The position numbers and the translations under genes were made by a program. DNA of 60,383 nt from Pseudomonas sp. AKS31. Its GTDB lineage: Bacteria > Pseudomonadota > Gammaproteobacteria > Pseudomonadales > Pseudomonadaceae. This document shows positions 8,890-15,678 of this stretch, piece by piece. The stretch's first letter is position 1. Each line of letters opens with the position of its first letter. The notes under the pieces are model-generated. The model saw nothing but the letters and a program-made list of their open reading frames with translations. It was not told where the DNA came from and did no database searches. Where the stretch lies: assembly GCF_023634765.1 (NCBI RefSeq), contig NZ_JAMLFX010000008.1, positions 245,403-305,785 on the forward strand. The letters are read 5' to 3'.

Positions 8890-9273
8890 GTGGATACCAA
8901 TACGATTTTCCAAGTGGAAAAACTACTTAGCGTAAGTTTTCCAAAGTCATATTTGGACTTGGTCACATATTCCGATGAGGCATCTCCAGAGATATCTTCA
9001 GTTCCATATGGCAACGAAGTGACTTGCATAAGCGAATTCTTTTCTTTCTCGCCTGATGTGGCCCCGTATACCATCTCATGGTACTCAGGGGCGGGAACCC
9101 CCTCAGGGCTTCCCAAACAAATGATCCCTATAGCAAGGGATGCGGGTGGTTATCTGATTTGCCTAAATTTCAACACACCCTCGGTTGCTGTTGAAATATT
9201 TGATCAAAACTCAAGTAAAACCGACTTCGCCGCTAACAATTTTGATGATTTTGTTAATTTGTGGACTGAGTAA
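8890..9273 (+). CDS. SMI1/KNR4-family immunity protein (orphan)
   Basis: 127 residues from a GTG start. Blocks VEKLLSVSFPKSYLDLVTYS, GNEVTCISEFFSF and FDDFVNLWTE match the SMI1/KNR4 (SUKH) layout, a superfamily that very often supplies immunity to polymorphic toxins. The same frame is open upstream to about 8821 and reads KFDWSSFGIEQGSSVD, which looks like the normal N terminus of this family. The codon where a start is expected (8845) is ATA, so the native start may be lost and the GTG may give a shortened product. No intact toxin gene precedes it. Low GC sets it apart from the island's core genes. Confidence 0.75.
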   Translation: MDTNTIFQVEKLLSVSFPKSYLDLVTYSDEASPEISSVPYGNEVTCISEFFSFSPDVAPYTISWYSGAGTPSGLPKQMIPIARDAGGYLICLNFNTPSVAVEIFDQNSSKTDFAANNFDDFVNLWTE

Positions 9274-9389
9274 AACAACGCGCAAAAATAGTCAGCTTAG
9301 GATCGTGTCACCTATCGGAGGTAGTTTATCCTCAATGGAGGATTCTTCAGTCCTCTACTGATCATGATTACAAAGCATGATGGTTAGAC

Positions 9390-9442
9390 AAAAGGGACAG
9401 ATTTATTTTCTACAAACTAAAAATAAATCCGCCTCCTTTTCT
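9390..9442. repeat. Immunity-array palindrome, copy C
   Basis: AAAAGGGACAGATTTATTTT... with right arm ...AATAAATCCGCCTCCTTTTC. It lies between two SMI1-type genes. The right arm has drifted (CCGCC for CTGTCC), so the stem is weaker than in copies E and F. Confidence 0.75.
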
Positions 9443-9507
9443 CAAATTTAGGAAAGCATATTGAAAAGAACGAGCCAAAGACTTTGAGTGAGCAGAACCT
9501 TGCATAA
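9442..9507 (+). pseudogene. Relic of a toxin C-terminal tail (21 codons)
   Basis: Directly after palindrome C a frame is open for 21 codons (contains KHIEKNEPKTLSEQNLA) and stops with TAA at 9505-9507. The stop lies inside the first codons of the next immunity gene. The intact Rhs toxin and its immunity gene overlap in the same way (ATGA at 8236). I infer it is the last piece of a displaced toxin gene. It is too short to identify. Confidence 0.4.
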
Positions 9508-9949
9508 ATACCAAGACTTGATAACGAAACTCGATAACTCCGACGAAGAAACATTTTGGCTCGGCCGCGCCACTGCCGAGCAAGTTAAAAAACTCGAGAA
9601 TATTCTAGGCATAAAGCTACCTGAAGATTTCGTTGACTTCTTGAGTGTATGCGGTGGTGGTGGTGGTGCAGCAGACTCAGAAATATGCGGAGTTGAAAAC
9701 AATGATGCAACTCTAGATAATGGCGGAACTGTAAATTACAGCACCATGTACTGCCGTTCGGAGTTTGAGCTACCTAGTCACTTTGCCGTCATTTATTTAA
9801 AAGACGACGAAGTTTGCTGGGCAATTGATTGCGGTCCCACGGGAAATGGACAGGTCATTAGCTACGATCTATTTAAGCGCAAACCGTCTAAGAAAATAGC
9901 GGAAAACTTCTATTCATTCTTTGAGGAATACGTCAAACTCAGAACTTAA
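9488..9949 (+). CDS. SMI1/KNR4-family immunity protein (orphan)
   Basis: 153-residue soluble protein with the SUKH pattern TAEQVKKLENILGIKLPEDFVDFLSVCGGGGG and a conserved C-terminal FYSFFEEYVKL. GTG at 9488 is the first start; a TTG at 9500 is also possible, and a stop in frame lies just before 9488. It has no adjacent intact toxin, so it probably protects against toxins of sister strains or is left from a replaced Rhs tip. It is AT-rich compared with vgrG and the Rhs shell. Confidence 0.8.
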   Translation: MSRTLHKYQDLITKLDNSDEETFWLGRATAEQVKKLENILGIKLPEDFVDFLSVCGGGGGAADSEICGVENNDATLDNGGTVNYSTMYCRSEFELPSHFAVIYLKDDEVCWAIDCGPTGNGQVISYDLFKRKPSKKIAENFYSFFEEYVKLRT

Positions 9950-9991
9950 CTTTCAACCGTGAAAGAAGGGGGGGAATACAAAAAATGGACT

Positions 9992-10044
9992 AAAAAGAGA
10001 CAGATTTATTTTCTACCCACTGAAAATAAATCTGTCTCTTTTCT
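9992..10044. repeat. Immunity-array palindrome, copy D
   Basis: AAAAAGAGACAGATTTATTT... pairs with ...AAATAAATCTGTCTCTTTTC. Both arms carry the same change (GAGAC/GTCTC where copies E and F have GGGGAC/GTCCCC). Matched changes in both arms indicate that the ability to form a hairpin is kept. Confidence 0.85.
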
Positions 10045-10069
10045 TCATTCGACGTACTTCCGAAAAAAA

Positions 10070-10381
10070 ATGAGAACTTTTTATGTGATTGCTAATAAAG
10101 ATATGGAGCCAAACCTCCTGCATAGCTCAAACTGGCCAAAGGTTATAGGCTATTCCTTCGCAGATAACTATTTTTATTTATCCGAAGGCAAAGGCAACGG
10201 CTTTGCCGCGAACGACATGCCTGAATCGAAAGCTAAAAGACCAGAATGGCTTGAAATATTCACAGATCTAGATGTGACTTGGTTCCTCAACATGATTGAC
10301 AACACTAGCTTCACCAGCGAAACGGATTTCCGTGAAAAATTAACAGCACACATTGGCAACGTAGATACAATATTATTTTGA
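10070..10381 (+). CDS. Small orphan immunity-like protein
   Basis: 103 residues from the ATG at 10070 (MRTFYVIANKDMEP). An earlier GTG at 9959 would read through palindrome D and is unlikely. Family not recognised; it is soluble, with an aromatic-rich centre (YSFADNYFYLSEG) and WLEIFTDLDVTWFLNMID near the middle. The start overlaps the stop of a short frame (ATGA) reaching back to the palindrome, the same layout as the other units. The immunity role is inferred from context. Confidence 0.6.
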   Translation: MRTFYVIANKDMEPNLLHSSNWPKVIGYSFADNYFYLSEGKGNGFAANDMPESKAKRPEWLEIFTDLDVTWFLNMIDNTSFTSETDFREKLTAHIGNVDTILF

Positions 10382-10403
10382 CTAACTCGAGTTCGGAAAA
10401 CGG

Positions 10404-10463
10404 AAAAAAGGGGACAGATTTATTTTCTACAAACTGAAGAAAATAAATCTGTCCCCTTTTCTT
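10404..10463. repeat. Immunity-array palindrome, copy E
   Basis: AAAAAAGGGGACAGATTTAT... pairs with ...AAATAAATCTGTCCCCTTTT, with a loop three bases longer than copy F (CTGAAGAAAAT). The long A-T and G-C arms followed by TTTTCTT could also act as a two-way terminator. Confidence 0.88.
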
Positions 10464-10544
10464 ATTGGCTCTGAAAAAATCGACCACGGCGCCGACATGA
10501 ACAAGCTTCTAAGCCAATTTGACGACTGGGAACAACTTCAATGA
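10464..10544 (+). pseudogene. Relic of a toxin C-terminal tail (26 codons)
   Basis: Immediately after palindrome E a frame runs 26 codons (contains EKIDHGADMNKLLSQFDDWE) to TGA at 10542-10544, which overlaps the ATG at 10541 of the next gene (ATGA). This copies the overlap of the intact Rhs toxin with its immunity gene. I read it as the end of a lost toxin, cut off at the palindrome. The tail of an immunity gene is an alternative. Confidence 0.5.
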
Positions 10545-11011
10545 CAACCAACTTTGAAATAGCTTTGAAAAAGAATGAACTCCCTGACTACTTCAGAGGT
10601 AATGGCCAATATTTCACAAGAGACCCCGACTGGGGAACCCAGTTGCATATCATAAATTGGCAAGGACTATGCGGCTATTTAAAATCGCTAGAAAGCTCGA
10701 TCGAAATATTGAGGAATGCATTTAGCGTATACTTAAACTCGGTTGAGTTTACAAAAAATGACGCCAGCGACCTGCTTGAAAACATTGGCTGCTATTACTA
10801 CCTAAGAAATAAACATCCTTTCTTGTCAAAAGATGGATTTGATCTTGTACGCGACGCTGCTGATAGTGAGAAACAGAAAATTTCACATATCATGACCTTT
10901 CTGAGAAAAACAATCGAAGCCAACAATGATGTTCAAGACCTTGAACTCTATAATCGCCGCATGAGAAAACTCATTGATGACGGCGGCCCAACCAATATAG
11001 AGAGCCTCTAA
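10541..11011 (+). CDS. Orphan immunity-like protein
   Basis: 156 residues, soluble and probably mostly helical (KSLESSIEILRNAFSVYLNS, KQKISHIMTFLRKTIEANN). Family not recognised. It begins in an ATGA overlap with a truncated upstream frame and is enclosed by palindromes E and F, so it fits the cassette pattern of the array. It is strongly AT-rich. The immunity function is inferred only from context. Confidence 0.65.
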   Translation: MTTNFEIALKKNELPDYFRGNGQYFTRDPDWGTQLHIINWQGLCGYLKSLESSIEILRNAFSVYLNSVEFTKNDASDLLENIGCYYYLRNKHPFLSKDGFDLVRDAADSEKQKISHIMTFLRKTIEANNDVQDLELYNRRMRKLIDDGGPTNIESL

Positions 11012-11045
11012 TTCTTTCGACGGAACCCACTGTAAAAAGGTGACC

Positions 11046-11100
11046 AAAAAGGGGACAGATTTATTTTCTACAAACTGAAAATAAATCTGTCCCCTTTTCT
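11046..11100. repeat. Immunity-array palindrome, copy F
   Basis: The most symmetrical copy: AAAAAGGGGACAGATTTATT... and ...AATAAATCTGTCCCCTTTTC. It closes the array and lies between the converging array (+) and Sel1 gene (-), where it could terminate both. Confidence 0.9.
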
Positions 11101-11164
11101 AGTATAAAGAGTGGGCGACCCCATAATCGCCCTCTTTCAAATCAATATGTTCTCCCCGTTTAAA

Positions 11165-12139
11165 TCAAAGCTTTTGCAGCTCTTCTTTAGCTCCCGGAGC
11201 ACCGCGATCAATTGCTTTGAGCATCCAGTACTCGGCCTTGGATTTGCTTTTTGGCAAACCGCCACGTCCTTGCGCGTACATTTTCCCAAGCGCCAACTGC
11301 GCGTTGCCAAAATCTGCATCCGCAGACTTGCGGTAAAGCTTGGCCGCTTCACGTTGGTTTTTTACGGTGCCTCGCCCCTGTTCAAGCATTTGCGCCATTT
11401 CATACTGCGCGTACTTATTGCCGAGCGCAGCCGACTTGCCAAACCAGGAAAATGCCAGAGCTTCATCCTTGTCCACACCTCGTCCAGCGGCGATCATTTC
11501 TGCGAGGTGAAGCTGTCCGTAATCGTCACCGGTTTCAGCCAGTTTGCGATACCACTGAGCGGCAACAACATCGTCCTGTGTAACTCCGTCACCCTTCTCA
11601 TAGAGGCTTGCCAGCAGCATGTAGGCTGAGGGATATCCGCCTTCGGCGGATTGGTGGTAGTACGCTAATGCTTTGTCCATGTCCTTGAGATTTTTGATCG
11701 ATCGGCCACCGCGATGGTAAATCTGCGCCAAACTGAACTGGGCCTTGGCGTTCCCCTGCTCCGCAGCTTTCAAATCCCAGTAAACACTTGCGTCTTCACC
11801 CTCAACGCTTCGATCCCAACGAAGTTCCTCAGCCAATCCGACTTGCGCTTCAGCATTACCTTGCTCTGCAGCTTTGCGAAACCACACTTCCGGCATGCCC
11901 GGTGACCACTGCTCAACCACCCCGCAGAGGTTCTCTTGAATGGCTTTGCCAAACTGCGTCTGTGCGTCAAGATCACCTGCGATCGCTTGTTCATGCAGCC
12001 GCTCAGAATTTGGCGCACACTTCCCTGCCTTCATGCCGTCGTAGTAATCACGCGGCGCTTGTGCCCACGTATTACAGGCGATGAACATTGAAAAAAGTGC
12101 AGTGCTTGCCGTACCGACAGTTTTGAAACGCTTGATCAT
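11165..12139 (-). CDS. Sel1-repeat (TPR-like) exported protein
   Basis: 324 residues. A signal peptide (MIKRFKTVGTASTALFSMFIACNTWAQA) is followed by at least six Sel1 repeats of about 36 residues with the A...G...AQ..LA pattern, for example GNAEAQVGLAEEL, GNAKAQFSLAQIY and GNAQLALGKMYAQGRG. Such proteins are scaffolds for protein contacts, usually in the periplasm or at the envelope. It faces the immunity array and has no operon partner. Some Sel1 proteins in T6SS islands act as immunity proteins, so a link is possible but not shown. Confidence 0.85.
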   Translation of the reverse strand: MIKRFKTVGTASTALFSMFIACNTWAQAPRDYYDGMKAGKCAPNSERLHEQAIAGDLDAQTQFGKAIQENLCGVVEQWSPGMPEVWFRKAAEQGNAEAQVGLAEELRWDRSVEGEDASVYWDLKAAEQGNAKAQFSLAQIYHRGGRSIKNLKDMDKALAYYHQSAEGGYPSAYMLLASLYEKGDGVTQDDVVAAQWYRKLAETGDDYGQLHLAEMIAAGRGVDKDEALAFSWFGKSAALGNKYAQYEMAQMLEQGRGTVKNQREAAKLYRKSADADFGNAQLALGKMYAQGRGGLPKSKSKAEYWMLKAIDRGAPGAKEELQKL

Positions 12140-12190
12140 TTGTTACTTCCTTGTAGCTTAAAAAATCCAACGAAAACCTTGCGCAAAATA

Positions 12191-13018
12191 CTAGCTCGCT
12201 TCGAACATCTGCTCGTCCACGTCATACTTAACCACCACCCGATTCCGATACAACCTCACCCTCTCCACCAACTCCCCAACCTGCCCCTTCTCCCGCACCT
12301 CCCGCCAAATCTCATTCTCCCGATACACCCGCGCACCCTCCCGCACAAACCGATGCGCCTCTTGAAACACGTGATAGCGATATTCCCTCACCCGATCACA
12401 CAACAACTCCCCTTCGAGTTGCGTCTCGCCGACGTTCAACTTCAGTTGAAAGTGCCGATCCGTCGGGTTGTGCAGCACCAGATCAACGTAGTTATAGAAA
12501 ATCGCTGCCCCTGACCCGAACGGCAGTACCCGCCCCTCATCCGGAAACGGGTCGAAGCTGTGGTTGGAGCGTTCGACCACCACCAGCGGTGAATGAATGG
12601 CCATCCAGTGAATCAGGTTGCTCAGTTGGCAAATGCCACCGCCTACCCCGCGTCGTGCCTCGCCGAAGGACAGTTCCATGCCTTCAACGTAGCCGCGCTT
12701 CACAGTCGGGCGGCCGACGAGACGGCAGAAGGAGAAGTGTTCGCCGGGGGCGATGATGACGCCGTCGATGGCGGCGACGGCGAGTTTGAGGTTGATGACT
12801 TTGTTGTGTTGCAGGGCGAGGTCGGAGTCGCCGAGTTTGCGGATGAGTTTCGAGGTGTGTTTGAGGTAGCGATAAGGCAGGCGCTCGGCCGTGGCGACGG
12901 GGCGTGCATAGCGTTTGCTGGAACAGCGCCAGGCGATCTGGCGGAAAAGTCTTTTTTGCCACACGCGCAGCCAGTACAAGGCCGGGTGGTAGAGGGAAAG
13001 TGGTTTCATCCGTGACAC
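12191..13018 (-). CDS. VanW family protein
   Basis: 275 residues with the VanW core: DGVIIAPGEHFSFCRLVGRPT near 85-105, GYVEGMELSFGEARRGVGGGICQLSNLIHW near 110-140 and SNHSFDPFPDEGRVLPFG near 152. The GGGICQ-type motif is diagnostic. VanW was named from vancomycin-resistance clusters but its biochemical role is not settled. The N terminus is basic with no clear signal peptide. It is a single gene, 51 bases beyond the Sel1 start in the same direction. Confidence 0.9.
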   Translation of the reverse strand: MSRMKPLSLYHPALYWLRVWQKRLFRQIAWRCSSKRYARPVATAERLPYRYLKHTSKLIRKLGDSDLALQHNKVINLKLAVAAIDGVIIAPGEHFSFCRLVGRPTVKRGYVEGMELSFGEARRGVGGGICQLSNLIHWMAIHSPLVVVERSNHSFDPFPDEGRVLPFGSGAAIFYNYVDLVLHNPTDRHFQLKLNVGETQLEGELLCDRVREYRYHVFQEAHRFVREGARVYRENEIWREVREKGQVGELVERVRLYRNRVVVKYDVDEQMFEAS

Positions 13019-13218
13019 AACGGCGTCCGCCGTTTCTTCCTTGAATCGTGAGAGGGGCGCGCATTTTATCCGCTTATGACCGGCAGCACCCCATGCATTT
13101 CATAAGACCAGCAGCCTCTCTTCGGCACACATTTACCGTCACATACGTAAATTAAGGTTCGACTAAGGTTGCCTCGCTACGATCGCAGCCACGAAACCCT
13201 GTCGCCCTTGAATCGCAG

Positions 13219-14061
13219 ATGAGTCCTCCCGACATGAAAGCGTTTGATTTACCAGCCCAGCCAGCGTCGAATTTCAGCCTTGTCTTGGTAAATTACAAAA
13301 CCCCGGACATCACCCGTATGTGCCTTGAGCTCTTGCGTGAGCATGTCCAGGAACAACGCATTCCGGTGTGGGTGGTGGATAACGATTCGGCGGATGCCAG
13401 TCTTGATTACTTGCGCTCGCTCGACTGGATCAACTTGATCGAGCGCCCTTCCCCGGGCAAGGAAGTCGGCCATATTGCGCATGGCAAGGCACTGGATCTG
13501 GCGCTGGAAAAAGTCGACACCGATTATCTGTTTCTGTTGCACACCGACACCTTTGTCTATGACAAAGAAGTGTTTGCCATGATGATGCGCGAATGCACGA
13601 AAACCGCGAACATGGCCGCAGTCGGTTGTGTCGAGCAACTCAATCGCGGGATTGTGCGTGACACCTGGCGTTTAACTTCGCGGTTCTGCAAGCACTATGT
13701 TCGCAAAGCAAAAGTGCGTCTTGGTCTGCGTTCGAAAATGCCAAGGCCGTACAAGGAAACTCATCTTAAAAGTTTTTGCACTTTGTGGAATGCGCGTTTG
13801 ATGAAGTCACATGGCCTGCACTTCTGTATGGATGACCGCGTGCCCGGTTATACGCTGCAAGATCGAATGAGCGGTTTGGGCTATGGCATCAAGTTCCTGT
13901 CGCCACGCAAGATTTTCAGTTATCTGGATCACATCCAGTCAGGAACCGTCGCCGCAGCAGGCACCTACGGGAAAAATCACCGCAGGACAAAAATGTATCA
14001 GGCCACGCTGAAGCGCTTTCAAGGGCAGCAAGAGAAAGCTGAAGCGCACGCCTCGGTTTAA
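13219..14061 (+). CDS. Family 2 (GT-A type) glycosyltransferase
   Basis: 280 residues. The N-terminal nucleotide-sugar domain shows SLVLVNYKTPDIT, VWVVDNDSADASLDYL and LLHTDTFVYD, where TD is the likely metal-binding acidic motif. There are no membrane segments, so it is cytoplasmic or peripheral, with a basic C terminus. ATG at 13219 is used; ATG at 13234 is equally possible. It stands alone, divergent from vanW, with a strong terminator directly after. The sugar and acceptor cannot be told. Confidence 0.8.
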   Translation: MSPPDMKAFDLPAQPASNFSLVLVNYKTPDITRMCLELLREHVQEQRIPVWVVDNDSADASLDYLRSLDWINLIERPSPGKEVGHIAHGKALDLALEKVDTDYLFLLHTDTFVYDKEVFAMMMRECTKTANMAAVGCVEQLNRGIVRDTWRLTSRFCKHYVRKAKVRLGLRSKMPRPYKETHLKSFCTLWNARLMKSHGLHFCMDDRVPGYTLQDRMSGLGYGIKFLSPRKIFSYLDHIQSGTVAAAGTYGKNHRRTKMYQATLKRFQGQQEKAEAHASV

Positions 14062-14066
14062 TTCAC

Positions 14067-14110
14067 GGCAAACAAAAAGGGCGACTATAAAGTCGCCCTT
14101 TTTGTTTGCC
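14067..14110. terminator. Strong bidirectional terminator
   Basis: A perfect 20-pair inverted repeat with loop ATAA: AAAAAGGGCGACT pairs with AGTCGCCCTTTTT, each extended by GGCAAAC/GTTTGCC. The T run follows the GC part of the stem on either strand. It lies six bases after the glycosyltransferase stop. Confidence 0.92.
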
Positions 14111-14390
14111 GAAATTGTATACATCCACTCCGAAGAGGTGTTCGCCCAGTGTAATGGCCTGGCAATCCATGCACCGGTAAAGAGCCCTGACACTGGGCGA
14201 ACGGGTGGATTTTAATAGAACCTGGCGCTTATGTCCTCATTCTTGAATATGAAATTTATGTACGGAAACGTTAATAGATATTTATCGACGATTCCTTTCA
14301 TGAAACTTTCAATGAGGTTAAACCACACTAATAGTATGACTACTCTCATACAAAAACTGTACAAGAGCAGTCAGCATGTAGAGTTAAAGC
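14111..14390. other. Intergenic stretch without a convincing gene
   Basis: 280 AT-rich bases between the terminator and the end of the minus-strand gene at 14391. One 68-codon open frame at 14231-14437 lacks a ribosome site and any family features, and it overlaps the neighbour, so it is not called. No repeat or RNA signature was seen. Confidence 0.5.
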
Positions 14391-14975
14391 TCAACTTTCG
14401 TGTTGACTGGTCACTTTTAAGATATCGGTGTAAGTGACAATAACGCTCTGCCCTTCTTTCAGATCTTTCAGCCTGGCTTGAATTTCAGGCTTTTTCACGT
14501 CGAGAACTTTCGACACGCCCGCCGGGTTTTGCAGGGTCACCTGATTTGTTTTCAAATCAATTTTGGTGATTTTCAATTGCACCTGAACCTGACGATACGC
14601 CTCGCCGCCGGGGTTATCGCTGCCCGGGGCCTTACGCAACTCACCGGTACGTTCGGTGGTGCCAGGCAGACCTTTATCCACATCGGTATCGAGGTAAGCG
14701 GCGACGGAGCGCTGCACTTCGACTTTAACCAGATCGCCGACCTTCAGATTTGCGAGGTTTTTTGCCTTGTCGCTGAGCTGAACGTGGACCTGACGACCTT
14801 CGGCGCCTTCAAGCACGACCTGATGGTTGGCGGCATCGACGGAGAGCACTTTTGTGGTGACCTGATCCGCTTCGATGGTGGCGGACAGCGGAATATCAGC
14901 GGCAAATGCCCCGAAGCTGGTGGCGGACAATACGGTTGCGAGGGTGATGACTTTGGCCAGTGCGTCGAGCTTCAT
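14391..14975 (-). CDS. Exported hypothetical protein
   Basis: 194 residues from ATG 14975, preceded by AGGGAAAG. The signal peptide is MKLDALAKVITLATVLSATS ending about AFA, and the mature part is beta-rich. Two similar units stand out, TTKVLSVDAANHQVVLEGAEG and ITKIDLKTNQVTLQNPAG, each followed by a region ending KVGDLVKVEV or KEGQSVIVTYTD. They suggest two copies of a small beta-barrel domain. Family not recognised; likely periplasmic. An upstream extension of the frame has no start signal. Confidence 0.75.
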   Translation of the reverse strand: MKLDALAKVITLATVLSATSFGAFAADIPLSATIEADQVTTKVLSVDAANHQVVLEGAEGRQVHVQLSDKAKNLANLKVGDLVKVEVQRSVAAYLDTDVDKGLPGTTERTGELRKAPGSDNPGGEAYRQVQVQLKITKIDLKTNQVTLQNPAGVSKVLDVKKPEIQARLKDLKEGQSVIVTYTDILKVTSQHES

Positions 14976-15060
14976 AATCAATACTTTCCCTGTGATGAAT
15001 GGCAGCGCCCGACGCCGAAGCGACTTCGGCGACGAGCGTGCCACTGAGCATAGACGCTGT

Positions 15061-15258
15061 TCAGGGCTTGGCTTTGGTTTGTGACGGCGAGGTTTGTTGC
15101 CTGGCGGTGTCCTGCGCGGTGGATTCGCCACTGGGCGTGCCTTTGCCCGTCTGTTCACGCTGTTTCGGGTCGGTGGAGCGCAGGGCGTCGTTATCGCGTT
15201 CGGTCTCGCCCGCTGGACGGGGTTCGTCGGGGTGTTCGCTGGAGCTGACGGGTTTCAT
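15061..15258 (-). CDS. Small hydrophilic hypothetical protein
   Basis: 65 residues from ATG 15258 with a good ribosome site (GAGGAAAAC). It is almost entirely polar (P, S, T, E, D, Q, K) and probably unstructured. It begins 10 bases after the stop of the 80-residue gene upstream and is probably cotranscribed with it. Similar short disordered proteins are common in Pseudomonas. No function can be assigned. Confidence 0.65.
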   Translation of the reverse strand: MKPVSSSEHPDEPRPAGETERDNDALRSTDPKQREQTGKGTPSGESTAQDTARQQTSPSQTKAKP

Positions 15259-15268
15259 GGGGTTTTCC

Positions 15269-15511
15269 TCAGGCTTCGGGGTCGTCGAGTTCACGGGCGA
15301 CGTTGATCGCGGGTGAACCCTTGTGCAGGTCATCGGCTTTGGCGCGCAGGATCTGCCATTGCTCCAGGTCGATGGCGCCCTGGCCGAGCAGGTCGTCGGC
15401 AATACGTTGCAGATCGAAGTAATGCGCATCGGGGGATTGCTGCCAGTAGGTCTGGTCGTCGAACAGGCGCTGCCAGGTGGTCATGTCCGGGGGTTGCAGG
15501 TCGTCGCTCAT
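15269..15511 (-). CDS. Small hypothetical protein
   Basis: 80 residues from ATG 15511 (MSDDLQPPDMTTWQRLFDDQ). Acidic, soluble and probably helical (FDLQRIADDLLGQGAIDLEQ). An earlier start at 15565 has poorer support. It precedes the 65-residue gene by 10 bases, forming a two-gene unit. Family not recognised. Confidence 0.65.
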   Translation of the reverse strand: MSDDLQPPDMTTWQRLFDDQTYWQQSPDAHYFDLQRIADDLLGQGAIDLEQWQILRAKADDLHKGSPAINVARELDDPEA

Positions 15512-15578
15512 GGCTAATCCTCGGCAGATTTTTCTGTAGAGGACAGCACACCAACCCAAGTTCAAACCGATCCTTTGC

Positions 15579-15657
15579 AGGAGCTGCCGAAGGCTGCGAT
15601 CTTTTGATCTTGTTTTTTAAAAGCAAAATCAAAAGATCGCAGCCTTCGGCAGCTCCT
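15579..15657. repeat. Pseudomonas intergenic palindrome, family 1
   Basis: AGGAGCTGCCGAAGGCTGCG and its inverted copy flank a centre of ATCTTTTGATCTT type. The same element recurs at 41942, 42774, 49946, 51601 and 57606. All copies are between genes. It can form a long hairpin and may serve as terminator or gyrase/REP-like site. Confidence 0.9.
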
Positions 15658-15678
15658 ACGGGGATTCGTGGGTACTTT

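Noticed and set aside
8616..11100. CRISPR array
   Set aside because: Repeats are palindromes separated by whole genes of different length, not by uniform short spacers.
8616..11100. Integron attC sites
   Set aside because: The palindromes lack the R/L box core GTTRRRY and no integrase is present; only the cassette-like logic is similar.
13249..13638. Minus-strand frame inside the 13219 glycosyltransferase
   Set aside because: Shadow of a gene with clear GT2 motifs.
14231..14437. 68-codon frame in the intergenic region after the glycosyltransferase
   Set aside because: No ribosome site, overlaps the end of the exported protein gene, unlike neighbouring coding use.
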